Shown: positions 11,255 to 21,716 of the stretch, piece by piece
Numbering within the stretch: position 1 is the stretch's first letter
Layout: each line of letters begins with the position of its first letter
DNA from: Vibrio pomeroyi
GTDB lineage: Bacteria; Pseudomonadota; Gammaproteobacteria; Enterobacterales; Vibrionaceae
Direction: 5' to 3'
DNA length: 64,000 nt
Assembly (NCBI RefSeq): GCF_024347595.1
Contig: NZ_AP025506.1
Coordinates: forward strand, 3,224,001-3,288,000
The notes under the pieces: generated by a model
What the model saw: the letters and a program-made list of their open reading frames with translations, nothing else
Database searches by the model: none
Told to the model about the DNA's origin: nothing
Translations under genes and position numbers: made by a program

Positions 11255-12124
11255 ATGCGATTAATCGTGGTTAGTGGCCAATCCGGGGCCGGTAAAAGTG
11301 TTGCGCTACGAGTCCTTGAAGACTTGGGGTATTACTGTGTTGATAACCTACCCGTAAATCTGCTCAACGACTTCGTCGAATCGGTACGCGAGATCAATCA
11401 AAACGTAGCCGTGAGCATTGATATTCGTAACCTACCGAAAGAACCTCAGTTAGTCACAGACACGCTAGAGCAACTTGAAGCTGCCACTGATATTGACGTG
11501 AACGTCTTGTTCCTCGATGCAAGCAAGCAGACGTTACTCAAGCGCTACAGCGAAACACGCAGAATCCACCCTCTATCAATCGGCCGAGAAAAGCTCTCTC
11601 TTGAACAAGCGATTGATTTAGAAAAGACACTCCTGACACCTCTTGCTGAACAAGCCAGCATTGTGATCGACAGTAGTGACTGCAACCTCTATGAATTGAG
11701 TGAAAAGGTTCGCTTTAAAGTTGAAGGCAAAGAGAAGCAAGAGCTGATCATTGTCTTTCAATCGTTCGGTTTTAAGTATGGCCTGCCAAGTGACGCTGAC
11801 TATGTGTTTGATGTTCGCTTCTTGCCTAACCCTCATTGGGAACCAGATTTACGACCATTAACGGGCCTCGATGCTCCGATTCACTCTTTCCTAGAAAAAC
11901 ACCCAGAAGTAATTGAACTCAAGCAACAGATTCAAGGCTTTGTTGAGCAGTGGTTGCCAATGTTAGAAAAGAATAATCGCAGCTACTTAACAGTCGCGAT
12001 TGGTTGTACTGGCGGTAAGCATCGCTCGGTTTATCTAACTCAGAAAATTGGTGAGTACTTCGAACAACTTGGCCACCAAGTTCAAATCAGACACGCCTCC
12101 CTAGAGAAGCACCAACAGGGCTAA
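11255..12124 (+). CDS. rapZ: RNase adapter protein RapZ
   Basis: A 289-residue protein of the RapZ/YvcJ family. In enterobacteria RapZ binds GlmZ sRNA and presents it to RNase E, linking glucosamine-6-phosphate levels to glmS expression. An N-terminal P-loop GQSGAGKS (residues 8-15) and the C-terminal [12 protein letters not shown] motif are present. The C-terminus is less basic than the E. coli RNA-binding tail, so the sRNA role is inferred from the family. Confidence 0.94.
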   Translation: MRLIVVSGQSGAGKSVALRVLEDLGYYCVDNLPVNLLNDFVESVREINQNVAVSIDIRNLPKEPQLVTDTLEQLEAATDIDVNVLFLDASKQTLLKRYSETRRIHPLSIGREKLSLEQAIDLEKTLLTPLAEQASIVIDSSDCNLYELSEKVRFKVEGKEKQELIIVFQSFGFKYGLPSDADYVFDVRFLPNPHWEPDLRPLTGLDAPIHSFLEKHPEVIELKQQIQGFVEQWLPMLEKNNRSYLTVAIGCTGGKHRSVYLTQKIGEYFEQLGHQVQIRHASLEKHQQG

Positions 12125-12126
12125 CC

Positions 12127-12402
12127 ATGGAATTAACTCGAACTGTACTGATCCAAAACCGCTTGGGTCTTCACGCTAGAGCAGCCGTAAAGTTGGTTGA
12201 GCTTGCACAAAGCTTTGATGCGACCATCACTATCCATAGTGAAGAAGATAAAAGCGCGACAGCAGACAGCGTGATGGGCCTGCTTATGCTGGAATCAGCA
12301 CAGGGGCAACACATTACCATTCAAGCTGCTGGCACCGATTCACAGCAAGCACTGGATGCCGTCTGTCATCTAATTGAAGACAAGTTTGATGAAGGTGAGT
12401 AG
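12127..12402 (+). CDS. ptsO: PtsO (NPr), HPr-like phosphocarrier of the nitrogen PTS
   Basis: A 91-residue HPr-fold protein that passes phosphate from EI-Ntr (PtsP) to PtsN. The active His is His16 in [10 protein letters not shown]; the region around the HPr Ser46 site reads [13 protein letters not shown]. It starts two bases after rapZ and closes the operon. The 148-bp gap to mgtE holds no gene and no obvious M-box-like Mg2+ leader that I can recognise. Confidence 0.94.
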   Translation: MELTRTVLIQNRLGLHARAAVKLVELAQSFDATITIHSEEDKSATADSVMGLLMLESAQGQHITIQAAGTDSQQALDAVCHLIEDKFDEGE

Positions 12403-12550
12403 CGAAAGCGCTTCGTTTACAACACCCAAAACTCAAACAGCGAACCAACCAATATTAAATCTTAGTTCTACCTAAGTTTATGATTTAAATAAGCCCCAGA
12501 ATTAAGTTACTATTCCAAGCATTGTTAGAATAATGAGATAGGAGGAAAAT

Positions 12551-13906
12551 ATGGCAGAGCAATTAGAATTCGACCAAGCTCACCAAACCCTCCAAGAAGT
12601 CAGCGAAGCCCTAGAAAACGGCCGATTTGTTCACGTACGCCGACAACTTCAGGACATGGAACCTGAGGATATTGCACACCTTTTAGAAGCCTCCCCTCGC
12701 AAAAGTCGTGACGTACTCTGGCAACTCACCGATCCAGAAGACTACGGTGAAATTCTTGATGAACTAAACGAAGACGTCAAAGATGCTCTTGTGTCAAAAA
12801 TGGCACCCGAGACCTTGGCAGAAGCAACCGAAGGCATGGAAACCGATGACGTCGCGTACGTACTTCGAAGCCTACCCGACGATGTTTCTCGCGAAGTCCT
12901 TTCTCAAATGGACTCCGTCGATCGTGCTCTAGTTGAAACCGCACTGTCGTACCCTGAAGATTCAGCGGGTGCGATCATGAATACCGACGTAATCACGATT
13001 CGTGGTGATGTCGATGTCGACGTTGTATTACGCTACATGCGAATGCGTGGTGAATTGCCCGATGCAACCGATGCGCTGTATGTTATCGATGAAGAAGAAC
13101 GTCTTATCGGTAACCTATCGCTTACTACGCTAGTCACAACTCAGCCTGATGTTCCAGTATCAGAAGTGATGGATGATGCCGACGAAGCGATCGCGGTTGA
13201 AACCAGTGCTTCAGATATCGCGAGCCTGTTTGAACGTCGTAACTGGGTTTCTGCACCTGTCGTCGATAGTAACCAGCACCTTGTGGGTCGTATCACCATC
13301 GATGATGTGGTTGATGTTATCCGTGAAGATGCTGAACACTCAATGATGAGTATGGCGGGTATGGACGATGACGAAGATACCTTCGCTCCGGTCGTAAAAT
13401 CCGCTCGTCGTCGTAGCGTCTGGCTTGGTGCTAATGTACTCGCGGCATTGGCGGCGGCATCTGTTTCCAATATGTTTGAAGCAACGCTCGACCAAATGGC
13501 AGCGATTGCAGTTCTGATGACTATCGTACCTTCTATGGGCGGGGTTGCCGGTAACCAAACCGTTGCACTGGTGATTCGTGGTTTAGCGCTCGGTCATATC
13601 GGTGACAGTAACAAACGCGAACTACTACTAAAAGAAGCAGCAATCGGCTTCCTCAACGGCGTTCTATGGGCCGTTATCATTGGTGGTATCGTGGTAGCTT
13701 GGAAAGGTAACTGGATACTGGGAGGCATCATCTCAGCAGCGATGATGACCAACTTGATTGTCGCTGGTATCGCTGGTGTAACCATCCCTGTGATGCTGAA
13801 GAAGATGAATATCGACCCGGCATTGGCAGGTGGTATGGCACTCACAACAGTTACTGATGTTATTGGCCTATCGGTGTTCCTAGGCTTAGCAACCATACTG
13901 ATCTAG
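12551..13906 (+). CDS. mgtE: Magnesium transporter MgtE
   Basis: A 451-residue homodimeric Mg2+ channel. The N-terminal MgtE_N superhelical domain covers about residues 30-130, a pair of CBS domains about 135-260 and five membrane helices about 285-450. The pore motif region PSMGGVAGNQTVALVIRGLALG and the C-terminal GGMALTTVTDVIGLS are both intact. An AGGAGG lies close upstream of the ATG, and a strong terminator follows. Confidence 0.95.
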   Translation: MAEQLEFDQAHQTLQEVSEALENGRFVHVRRQLQDMEPEDIAHLLEASPRKSRDVLWQLTDPEDYGEILDELNEDVKDALVSKMAPETLAEATEGMETDDVAYVLRSLPDDVSREVLSQMDSVDRALVETALSYPEDSAGAIMNTDVITIRGDVDVDVVLRYMRMRGELPDATDALYVIDEEERLIGNLSLTTLVTTQPDVPVSEVMDDADEAIAVETSASDIASLFERRNWVSAPVVDSNQHLVGRITIDDVVDVIREDAEHSMMSMAGMDDDEDTFAPVVKSARRRSVWLGANVLAALAAASVSNMFEATLDQMAAIAVLMTIVPSMGGVAGNQTVALVIRGLALGHIGDSNKRELLLKEAAIGFLNGVLWAVIIGGIVVAWKGNWILGGIISAAMMTNLIVAGIAGVTIPVMLKKMNIDPALAGGMALTTVTDVIGLSVFLGLATILI

Positions 13907-13950
13907 TTATCATAAGCAGCTAGCCATTTTTTGACGAAATACAGAAAACA

Positions 13951-13978
13951 AAAAGGGAGCCATTGGCTCCCTTTTTTA
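13951..13978 (+). terminator. Rho-independent terminator after mgtE
   Basis: An 8-10 bp stem (AAGGGAGCC/GGCTCCCTT) with a short ATT-type loop and a T-run. The flanking A-run on the other side means it could also end the minus-strand pmbA transcript. Confidence 0.9.
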
Positions 13979-13998
13979 ATTCATCAGATTGAATTGAA

Positions 13999-15342
13999 TT
14001 ACTCGCCCGCGACTTTCATCGACTCAAGCAAGATAGAACCTGTTTGAATCTGTGAACGCGTTTCAACATCGTTACCGACTGCAACGATCTGATTAAACAT
14101 ATCTTTTAGGTTACCCGCAATCGTCACTTCCGATACTGGGTATTGGATCTCTGCGTTCTCAACCCAGAAACCTGCAGCGCCACGAGAGTAATCACCCGTT
14201 ACTGTGTTTACGCCTTGCCCCATCACTTCAGTGACTAGGAAGCCAGTCCCCAACTCTTTTAGCATCTGCTCGAAGTTTTGACCGGTCGATTTAACGAACC
14301 AGTTATGAATACCACCAGCATGACCGGTTGGCGTCATATCCATCTTGCGTGCGGCATAGCTCGTTAGCAGGTAAGTCGCTAACACACCATCAGTGATGAT
14401 TTCACGATCTTGAGTGAACACACCTTCGCTATCAAATGGGCTTGAAGCCAAACCACGCAGGATATGAGGACGCTCAGAGATATTGAACCAATCAGGTAGG
14501 ATTTTTTGACCTAAATGATCCAACAAGAACGACGACTTGCGGTAAAGATTACCGCCACTGATCGCCATCACAAGATGACCGATAAGACCTGTCGCAACAT
14601 CGTTAGCGAACATAATTGGGTATTGGCCTGTTGGTAGCTTTTTCGCATCCAAACGGCTAATCGTCTTTTCTGCAGCTTCCTGACCTACACGCTCAGGCGT
14701 CCACAGTTCGTCACGGTGACGTGCCACGGTGTAGCTATAGTCACGTTCCATTTCACCATTAGCGCCTTGTCCAATCACGCAGCAGCTCGTGCTATGACGA
14801 CTTGAAGCGTAGCTTGCTAGTAAGCCATGGCTATTACCATAAACCTTAACGCCGTAGTGGCTGTCGTAGCTTGCGCCATCACTCTGTTTAATCTTGTCGC
14901 TATAAGCGAGCGCTTGCTTCTCAGCTGCAATCGCAATCTCAGCGGCATAGTCAGGGTTAGGCTCGTCAGGGTGGAAAAGATCCAAGTCTGGAATTTCTTT
15001 TACCATGTATTCTTTTGCTGCAGGACCTGCAAACGGGTCTTCAGACGTGTACTGAGCGATATCAAGCGCGGCTGCTACCGTTTGAGCAATCGCCTTCTCA
15101 CTCAGATCAGATGTAGATGCGCTGCCTTTTTTCTGGCCGCGATAAACAGTAATACCAAGTGCACCATCACTATTAAATTCAACGTTTTCTACTTCACACA
15201 TACGTGTTGAAACACTTAAACCCGTTGACTTAGTAATAGCAACTTCAGCGGCGTCGGCACTCACAGAGGCCATGTCCAACGCTTTTGCTACTGCGGCTTC
15301 TAGCTCAACTCTTTGCTGGGCGACTTGCTGTTTTACATCCAT
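13999..15342 (-). CDS. pmbA: Metalloprotease PmbA (TldE)
   Basis: PmbA/TldE partners TldD in a heterodimeric protease that trims modified peptides and the CcdA antitoxin in E. coli. TldD carries the zinc site; PmbA contributes structure. From the ATG at 15340-15342 the protein is 447 residues, close to the E. coli length of 450, and starts [20 protein letters not shown]. The frame is open far upstream, but that extension overlaps yjgA on the other strand and does not resemble the family. tldD is not in the window. Confidence 0.94.
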   Translation of the reverse strand: MDVKQQVAQQRVELEAAVAKALDMASVSADAAEVAITKSTGLSVSTRMCEVENVEFNSDGALGITVYRGQKKGSASTSDLSEKAIAQTVAAALDIAQYTSEDPFAGPAAKEYMVKEIPDLDLFHPDEPNPDYAAEIAIAAEKQALAYSDKIKQSDGASYDSHYGVKVYGNSHGLLASYASSRHSTSCCVIGQGANGEMERDYSYTVARHRDELWTPERVGQEAAEKTISRLDAKKLPTGQYPIMFANDVATGLIGHLVMAISGGNLYRKSSFLLDHLGQKILPDWFNISERPHILRGLASSPFDSEGVFTQDREIITDGVLATYLLTSYAARKMDMTPTGHAGGIHNWFVKSTGQNFEQMLKELGTGFLVTEVMGQGVNTVTGDYSRGAAGFWVENAEIQYPVSEVTIAGNLKDMFNQIVAVGNDVETRSQIQTGSILLESMKVAGE

Positions 15343-15460
15343 ATCTATTCTAATTTTGTAGGTCAATATTACGTAGGATAACAAGAATTTCGCTTTCTCC
15401 CCAAGATTCTTGCTAAAATAGGCAATATATTCGTTTGAGATAGTGACATAGGCAGAAAAG

Positions 15461-15985
15461 ATGGCTCGCAAAAACCAAAAAGCCCCATGGGAACCAGAAG
15501 AAGAAATCATCTGGGTAAGTAAGACAGAAATGAAAACCGACATGGAAGCGCTACAAAAACTGGGGGAAGAACTTGTTTCCCTGAAGCCTTCTGTATTAGA
15601 CAAGTTTCCTCTGTCTGAAGATTTGGCACAAGCGATTAAAGATGCACAACGCTTTAAAAATGAAGCGAAGCGCCGTCAACTTCAATACATTGGTAAAGTA
15701 ATGCGCAATGTTGATCCTGAGCCAATTCAAGCGGCTTTGGATAAAGTGCGTAACAAGCACTCGCAAGCAACCGCTGAACTGCACAAGCTAGAGCAACTGC
15801 GTGATCGCGTTGTTGCTGAAGGCGATGCTGCTATTTCAGAAGTCATGGACATGTACCCTGAAGCAGACCGTCAGCGTCTTCGTCAGCTAGCTCGCCAAGC
15901 TAACAAAGAGAAATCAGCGAACAAGCCAGCAAAGGCTTCTCGTGAAATCTTCCAAATCTTAAAAGAGCTAAAGCTAGAAGACTAA
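15461..15985 (+). CDS. yjgA: Ribosome-associated protein YjgA (DarP)
   Basis: A 174-residue basic, helix-rich protein of the DUF615/YjgA family, called DarP in E. coli, where it associates with late 50S assembly intermediates. The sequence [29 protein letters not shown] and the long basic helices match. It is divergent from pmbA, as in E. coli, with a 118-bp shared promoter region. Confidence 0.94.
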   Translation: MARKNQKAPWEPEEEIIWVSKTEMKTDMEALQKLGEELVSLKPSVLDKFPLSEDLAQAIKDAQRFKNEAKRRQLQYIGKVMRNVDPEPIQAALDKVRNKHSQATAELHKLEQLRDRVVAEGDAAISEVMDMYPEADRQRLRQLARQANKEKSANKPAKASREIFQILKELKLED

Positions 15986-16013
15986 TCTTTGTCGCTTTAC
16001 TCTGTAAGATAAT

Positions 16014-16043
16014 AAAAGACCTAGCGCATGCTAGGTCTTTTTG
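16014..16043 (+). terminator. Rho-independent terminator after yjgA
   Basis: A 12-bp stem AAAAGACCTAGC/GCTAGGTCTTTT closes on a GCAT loop and ends in a T-run. It is bidirectional in form and may also serve thiQ. Confidence 0.92.
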
Positions 16044-16092
16044 TTTTCGACGTACTCAGTATCACAACATATTCAATGTTAAAACTAAGCTA

Positions 16093-16800
16093 TCACTCAC
16101 CCGCTTTCACAAACGAACTGAGTTCTGGTTGTGGGTGGTCAGCGGTAAGCTCGGCTATCGAGTCTTCAACCAACACCTTCCCCAGTGCCACAAACACAAA
16201 CTTGTTCGCAATGCTGCGAGCATCTCCCAAATGATGTGTCACCATCAAGACGGTAATGTTGCGCTCTGCTGCTAATCGTTTTACCAAGCTCAACATCTCT
16301 TCGCGTAGCAAAGGGTCAAGCGCAGAGAAAGGTTCATCAAGCAGCCAAATATCGTGTGGTTGAACAAAACAACGCGCCAGTGCGACACGCTGACGTTGCC
16401 CACCAGACAATTGTTCAGGCAGCCTATCTAAGTACTCCGCTACACCCACCTGTGCAGCCGCTTGCTCAACGTCGAGCTTTTGGGTTGCGGTAAGCTTTAA
16501 CCCCGGATGCAAGCCTAAGCCAATATTTTCACGCACAGTGAGGTGAGCAAATAGATTGTGTTCTTGGAACAACATCGCCAGCGGGCGTTGGTGCGCTTCT
16601 TTGCCAATCAATGATTGTCCTGCCACCGAGATATTTCCCGATGTCGGCTCAATAAACCCAGCAACCAATGCAAGTAGCGTTGATTTACCCGCACCACTTG
16701 GTCCCATTAGAGCAACAATGTCGCCCTGCTCTGCTTGGAAATCAAAACTAAACAACTCTTGGTGATAGTGGTAATCCACATCTTTCATCACTAACATCAT
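16093..16800 (-). CDS. thiQ: ThiQ, ATPase of the thiamine ABC transporter
   Basis: A 235-residue ABC ATPase for uptake of thiamine and its phosphates. Walker A is GPSGAGKST, the signature LSGGQRQRVALARC, Walker B IWLLDEPFSALDP and a switch His lies in VTHHLGDARS. It is the third gene after thiB and thiP and starts 7 bp after thiP. The ATG is doubled with a nearby internal Met (MMLVM); the first is used here. Confidence 0.95.
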   Translation of the reverse strand: MMLVMKDVDYHYHQELFSFDFQAEQGDIVALMGPSGAGKSTLLALVAGFIEPTSGNISVAGQSLIGKEAHQRPLAMLFQEHNLFAHLTVRENIGLGLHPGLKLTATQKLDVEQAAAQVGVAEYLDRLPEQLSGGQRQRVALARCFVQPHDIWLLDEPFSALDPLLREEMLSLVKRLAAERNITVLMVTHHLGDARSIANKFVFVALGKVLVEDSIAELTADHPQPELSSFVKAGE

Positions 16801-16807
16801 CGGTTCC

Positions 16808-18403
16808 TTAACTCTTTAGCTTTGAGCTTCGAGTAAACAAAAATTCAATCAGACTAAAACTGCCCACACTCAGTAACAGCAAACTCACTGACACCACTGC
16901 CGCCGCTTCCATTTGATAGCTACCTAACAGTTGGAATAGATACAAAGGCAAAGTTCTAAAGTCTTGGCTACCAAACAAGGCAATCGCACTTAAGTCACCC
17001 ATCGCCAGCATAAAGCTGATTGAGAGTGCTTGCGCCATTGGTTTACGTAGCGCACGCCACTCTACCAGTCTAAAACGAGTGAACCCTGTCATTCCTAAGC
17101 TTGCACACACATACTGATACTGCTGAGAAAGATGCAGCATAGGTTGAGCCAAGGTTTTAATCACGTAAGGCAACGCCATCAAACTGTTTACGGCAATCAC
17201 GATAAAGAAAGCCAAGCTGAACACATCAGTAAATGAACGCAATAATAAGAACAGGCCTGTACTTATCACCAAGCCCGGCGTCACCAAAATGATAGTGCCA
17301 ATCAGCTCAATCTTATCCGCTCTAAAGTTCTTATTCTGCAAACGCCATGCGCGACTGGTTAGCAAGATCGCGATACCAATACCAACGGCAATAATACTTG
17401 CGAGGGAAGCAACACGAACCGAGGTCATTAACGCTGCCCAAAATGGCTCGCTGCTCAGTACAGTGAGCGCCTGAGAGTTAACACCACTTAGAATAACCAT
17501 GGCTAATGGCGGCAATACCAGCATTGAGACTATGATGATCCAAAAGCTATCCCAAGCTTTTGACCACCAGCTGTCCTTAACCAAATACTTCTCTTCCGAC
17601 AGCTGACTAGCCGTCACAGATATAGGCTTAGACAAACGCTGAATACTCACCGCTAATACAGCACACAACAGCATTTGCCATATCGCGAGTAACGCGCCAG
17701 CTTGCAGGTCAAAGTCAAATTTGATTGCTTGATAGATGGCGAGCTCAATGGTGGTTGATTTCGGACCACCACCCAGCGCCATCACGGTAGCAAAGCTGGT
17801 GAAACACAACATGAAGACCAAGCCACACACATGCGGCAACTGCTGTCTTAGCCTCGGCCATTCAACCCATTTAAATTTATTCCAATGACTCATACCCAAG
17901 TGAGCACACAGTTTATGCTGCTCAGCCGGCACAGTATCTAACGCTTGTAGAAGTAAACGGCTGGCATAAGGCAGGTTGAAGAAAACGTGCGCCAACAAAA
18001 TACCATTCAAGCCATAAATAGAGAATGGTAGCTCAATGTCGAAGTTCGCCAAGAATTTAGCGAACCAACCACTGTTGCCGTAAATCGCTAGCAAACCAAA
18101 CACGCCGACTAATACGGGCAGAACCAAGGTCGACGCGAATAGCCTTAACAACAAGGCTCGTCCAAAAAACTGTCTGCGACACAGAGCGTGTGCAATAGGT
18201 ATAGCAAAGCCAACACTCAGCACTGTTGAGAGTGTCGCTTGATAAAAGCTGAATTTCGTTACATGCCAATAGTAAGGGTCGGACCATACTTGGCTGATAT
18301 CAAGAGAAGGGGCATTGCTAAGCAATGCCCCAACTGCTGAAACCACGAAGGCGGTAATGAGTATCGCAACCCAGATCCCGACCTTAGGTGTTTTCTTTAT
18401 CAT
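16808..18403 (-). CDS. thiP: ThiP, permease of the thiamine ABC transporter
   Basis: A 531-residue inner-membrane permease made of two fused BPD-type permease halves with about twelve hydrophobic helices. Each half carries an EAA-like loop: HLGMSHWNKFKWVEWPRLRQQLP in the first and SLGMTGFTRFRLVEWRALRKPM in the second. Length and fusion match ThiP of E. coli. It lies between thiB and thiQ. Confidence 0.95.
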   Translation of the reverse strand: MIKKTPKVGIWVAILITAFVVSAVGALLSNAPSLDISQVWSDPYYWHVTKFSFYQATLSTVLSVGFAIPIAHALCRRQFFGRALLLRLFASTLVLPVLVGVFGLLAIYGNSGWFAKFLANFDIELPFSIYGLNGILLAHVFFNLPYASRLLLQALDTVPAEQHKLCAHLGMSHWNKFKWVEWPRLRQQLPHVCGLVFMLCFTSFATVMALGGGPKSTTIELAIYQAIKFDFDLQAGALLAIWQMLLCAVLAVSIQRLSKPISVTASQLSEEKYLVKDSWWSKAWDSFWIIIVSMLVLPPLAMVILSGVNSQALTVLSSEPFWAALMTSVRVASLASIIAVGIGIAILLTSRAWRLQNKNFRADKIELIGTIILVTPGLVISTGLFLLLRSFTDVFSLAFFIVIAVNSLMALPYVIKTLAQPMLHLSQQYQYVCASLGMTGFTRFRLVEWRALRKPMAQALSISFMLAMGDLSAIALFGSQDFRTLPLYLFQLLGSYQMEAAAVVSVSLLLLSVGSFSLIEFLFTRSSKLKS

Positions 18404-18486
18404 AAATTGATTTTTTACCGTAAATGGTTCACTCCAAACATCACGGATGAACCTTTAAATACAGAAAGCGAGTTTTTAAAAGTAAA

Positions 18487-19479
18487 TTAAAAAGTAAGTG
18501 CACTCTGCCATTCACGAATCCAAGGCTTACGCTTCTCTGCGATCTCTTCAGAACTAAAGCTCAATGCTTTCTGTGGAACTGTTAGCTGCTCAAAGCCTTT
18601 TGGTAGCTCGACAGCCGTTACTGGGTACATCCAGTTACCTGTAGGCATCGCCGATTGGAATTCATCACTTAGGATAAACGCCATAAACTCATCAGCAAGC
18701 TTTTCGTTCTTGCTGCCTTTAACCTTAGCGGCTACTTCAACTTGAGTGTAATGTCCTTCTTCGAAGCTCGCTGCAGCGTACTTAGAATCGCTCTCTGCAA
18801 TGATATGGTAAGCCGGAGAAGTTGTGTAAGACAGAACCAAGTCAGACTCACCTTCTAGGAACATAGAGTAAGCTTCAGACCAACCTTTGGTTACCGTAAC
18901 GGTTTTCTGAGCCAGCTTCTTCCAAGCTACCGTTGCTTCATCACCATAAACCGATTTCATCCATAACATCATGCCTTGTCCAGGTGTTGAAGTGCGTGGA
19001 TCTTGGTAGATAACCTTCAGATCATCACGCTGCTCAACCAGCTCTTTCAAACTCTTAGGCGGGTTTGTTAGTTTATCGGTGTTATATACAAAGGCAAAGT
19101 AACCAAAGTCATAAGGTACAAAGGTATTGTCATCCCAACCATTAGGCAGTGTTACTGATGAAGTATCAACCTTGTGCTCAGCCAATAAACCCGTCACTTT
19201 CGCTTCAGCCATTAGGTTGTTATCTAGACCTAATACGATGTCAGCCTTGCTGTTACCGCCCTCAAGACGCAAGCGGTTAAGAATAGACACGCCATCTTCA
19301 AGCGCGACAAAATTCACATCACAACCACACTTCTCTTCAAATGCTTTTTCAACGGCAGGACGAGGGCCCCAATCCGCAGCAAAAGAGTCATAGGTGTATA
19401 CAGTCAAAGTGTTGTCTGCAGCGAAGGCAGAAAAAGAGATCGCTGTAGTAACAGCAAGGGTAGTTAATGTGAATTTCAC
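18487..19479 (-). CDS. thiB: ThiB (TbpA), periplasmic thiamine-binding protein
   Basis: A 330-residue solute-binding protein for thiamine, TMP and TPP. The signal peptide MKFTLTTLAVTTAISFSAFA is followed by ADNTLTVYTYDSFAADWGP, typical of ThiB. The start codon is GTG at 19477-19479 with GGAGAG upstream. An ATG at 19493 opens a five-codon frame whose TGA overlaps this GTG. The gene lies 60 bp after a TPP riboswitch, which should lower expression when thiamine is plentiful. Confidence 0.95.
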   Translation of the reverse strand: MKFTLTTLAVTTAISFSAFAADNTLTVYTYDSFAADWGPRPAVEKAFEEKCGCDVNFVALEDGVSILNRLRLEGGNSKADIVLGLDNNLMAEAKVTGLLAEHKVDTSSVTLPNGWDDNTFVPYDFGYFAFVYNTDKLTNPPKSLKELVEQRDDLKVIYQDPRTSTPGQGMMLWMKSVYGDEATVAWKKLAQKTVTVTKGWSEAYSMFLEGESDLVLSYTTSPAYHIIAESDSKYAAASFEEGHYTQVEVAAKVKGSKNEKLADEFMAFILSDEFQSAMPTGNWMYPVTAVELPKGFEQLTVPQKALSFSSEEIAEKRKPWIREWQSALTF

Positions 19480-19540
19480 TGGACGCTCTCCATGGTCTGA
19501 GCGGCACAGGTTTGAGGGAGGAGAACGGTAGAGGTTGTTC

Positions 19541-19651
19541 CTAACTCAATTCCTACGCCAGCATTATCTGGTTCAGGTTTACGGGTCCCAAGCATGTGCT
19601 TGATCTCAGCTCGCATTCATTATTTGAATGGTTCGCTCCCCGATGAGTGTT
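19541..19651 (-). promoter_or_regulatory. TPP riboswitch (THI element) upstream of thiBPQ
   Basis: Read on the minus strand the element contains CATCGGGGAGCGAACC, then GCTGAGAT, ACCCGTAAACCTGAACCAG and ATAATGCTGGCGTAGGAATTG. These are the conserved THI-box segments (GGGGAGC, CTGAGA, ACCCG, GAACCTGAnCnAG, the TAATGCTGGCGTAGGGA helix). It is in the leader of thiB, so it most likely blocks translation or transcription of thiBPQ when TPP binds. Confidence 0.96.
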
Positions 19652-19695
19652 CAGAATTGTAATTCGAATTTTAACAATAAGCTATCAAGTTTGGA

Positions 19696-20319
19696 TCAAT
19701 TACGTTGATCGTAACCCCAACGTGGCACTAAACCTTGCTCGATACCAAGATGGTCCAAAATGCGCGCCACCATAAAATCAACCAAGTCGTCAATCGATTT
19801 AGGTTGGTGATAAAAGCCCGGAGCCGCAGGCATGATTGTCACGCCCATGGTTGAGAGCTTGTGCATGTTCTCTAGGTGAAGCGTCGAAAATGGTGTTTCA
19901 CGAACCACCAATAACAGCTGACCTCGCTCTTTCATGACTACGTCTGCTGCTCGCTCAATCAGGTTATCTGATAGGCCATGAGCAATTGAAGCCAAGCTGC
20001 CCGCAGAACACGGACACACCACCATCTGCTTCGGCGCAGCTGAACCAGATGCAACTGGTGAGAACCAGTCATCTTTACCACACACCACCAACTTTTCTGG
20101 GTCGCAGCCGAGATGCTTAACCAAAGCTTGTTTCGCAGCTTCCGGTCCAGCAGGTAACTTAAGTTCATGCTCTGTTGCTAAGACTACTCGCGCAGCCGAC
20201 GATATCAGTAAATACACCTGATAATCGGCTGCCAGTAAGCATTCGAGTAAACGCAGTCCGTAAGGCGCACCTGATGCGCCAGTGAAAGCAAGAGTTATCG
20301 CTTTATCGTGTTTTGTCAT
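19696..20319 (-). CDS. ubiX: Flavin prenyltransferase UbiX
   Basis: UbiX attaches a dimethylallyl group to FMN to make prenylated FMN, the cofactor of UbiD decarboxylase in ubiquinone synthesis. The 207-residue protein has the flavoprotein motif [17 protein letters not shown] near the N-terminus and the [20 protein letters not shown] region with the expected Ser/Cys residues. It follows mpl by 38 bp on the same strand. ubiD is not in the window. Confidence 0.95.
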   Translation of the reverse strand: MTKHDKAITLAFTGASGAPYGLRLLECLLAADYQVYLLISSAARVVLATEHELKLPAGPEAAKQALVKHLGCDPEKLVVCGKDDWFSPVASGSAAPKQMVVCPCSAGSLASIAHGLSDNLIERAADVVMKERGQLLLVVRETPFSTLHLENMHKLSTMGVTIMPAAPGFYHQPKSIDDLVDFMVARILDHLGIEQGLVPRWGYDQRN

Positions 20320-20357
20320 GTTCTCAGTTACGTCAAATTATAAGGTCTTGGATTGGG

Positions 20358-21716
20358 TTAACCTTTAAGGGCTAACGCATCCAACAATTTCTGATGAATA
20401 CCACCAAAGCCACCATTACTCATTACCAAGATTTGGTCACCCGCTTGTGCCTCTGAGACAATTTTAGCAACGAATGCATCCATGTCATTACTGACGTGTG
20501 CAGGCTGATGACAAGCATCTGCGACATCTTGTACAGACCAATCAATGTTATCCGGTTGGAATAAGTAGGTAGAATCCGCTTGCTTTAGCGAATCAGCCAA
20601 GGTTTCTTTGTGCACACCACGCTTCATGGTGGCAGAACGAGGCTCTAAAACGGCAATGATTTTTTTCGTGTCGACCTTATTACGTAAACCACCGAGCGTA
20701 AGTTCAATCGCGGTTGGGTGATGTGCAAAATCATCATAAACAGACACACCTGACACCTCACCTTTAAACTCCAAACGGCGCTTGGTGTTAATGAACTTCG
20801 CCAACGATTCACACCCTAAGTCAGGTGTCACACCCACATGCCTTGCCGCCGCAATCGCCATTAAGGCGTTGTTAACGTTGTGGTCGCCGACTAAATCCCA
20901 ATCTACCGTACCAACACATTTGCCTTGGAAGTAAACCTCAAACTTAGAGCCGTCTTTAACTAGCTTCTTGGTATCCCAATCACCAAGTTCACCGCTCGAT
21001 TCAGCCTCACTCCAGCAACCGCGAGATAGAACATCTTGAATAGCTATGTCTTGCTTAGGTGAGAAAATGCGACCATTGCTTGGTACGGTACGCACCAAAT
21101 GATGGAACTGACGCTTGATCGCTTCAAGATCATCGAAGATGTCAGCATGATCGAATTCAAGGTTATTCATGACCAAGGTTCTTGGATGGTAATGAACGAA
21201 CTTAGAGCGTTTATCGAAAAAAGCACTGTCGTATTCGTCAGCTTCGACCACGAAGAACATGCTTTCGCCCAGACGAGCTGAGATACCAAAGTTACCTAAT
21301 ACACCACCCACTAAGAAGCCCGGCGCATAGCCACAGTCTTCTAATATCCAAGCTAGCATGCTAGATGTTGTCGTCTTGCCATGCGTACCGGATACGGCCA
21401 ACACCCAACGATCGTGCAGCAAGAACTCTTGCAACCACTGCGGGCCAGATGTGTATCTAAGGTTGTTATCCAATACATACTCAACACACGGATTACCGCG
21501 GCTCATCGCATTACCGATGACCACAAGGTCTGGTCTTGGCTCTAATTGGCTAGGGTCGAACCCTTCAATAATTTCAATTCCTTGAGACTCCAATAAGGTG
21601 CTCATCGGAGGATAAACATTCGCGTCACTACCGGTAACCTTGTGACCTAATTGACGAGCCAATACCGCAGCACCACCCATGAAGGTGCCACAAATTCCTA
21701 AGATATGAATATGCAT
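20358..21716 (-). CDS. mpl: UDP-MurNAc:murein tripeptide ligase Mpl
   Basis: Mpl recycles cell-wall peptides by joining L-Ala-gamma-D-Glu-meso-DAP to UDP-MurNAc. The 452-residue protein is a Mur-ligase-fold enzyme: N-terminal Rossmann-like region (HILGICGTFMGGAAVLARQLG), ATP-binding loop SGTHGKTTTSSML near 107-119 and the C-terminal domain with YDDFAHHPTAIE. The CGTFMGG start and the length separate it from MurC. Confidence 0.95.
   Translation of the reverse strand: MHIHILGICGTFMGGAAVLARQLGHKVTGSDANVYPPMSTLLESQGIEIIEGFDPSQLEPRPDLVVIGNAMSRGNPCVEYVLDNNLRYTSGPQWLQEFLLHDRWVLAVSGTHGKTTTSSMLAWILEDCGYAPGFLVGGVLGNFGISARLGESMFFVVEADEYDSAFFDKRSKFVHYHPRTLVMNNLEFDHADIFDDLEAIKRQFHHLVRTVPSNGRIFSPKQDIAIQDVLSRGCWSEAESSGELGDWDTKKLVKDGSKFEVYFQGKCVGTVDWDLVGDHNVNNALMAIAAARHVGVTPDLGCESLAKFINTKRRLEFKGEVSGVSVYDDFAHHPTAIELTLGGLRNKVDTKKIIAVLEPRSATMKRGVHKETLADSLKQADSTYLFQPDNIDWSVQDVADACHQPAHVSNDMDAFVAKIVSEAQAGDQILVMSNGGFGGIHQKLLDALALKG

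Noticed and set aside
12403..12550. Possible Mg2+ riboswitch before mgtE
   Set aside because: The gap is short and I could not find the conserved M-box segments or a terminator/antiterminator pair.
15343..15603. N-terminal extension of pmbA
   Set aside because: It overlaps yjgA on the opposite strand, has no similarity to PmbA and would make the protein far longer than its family.
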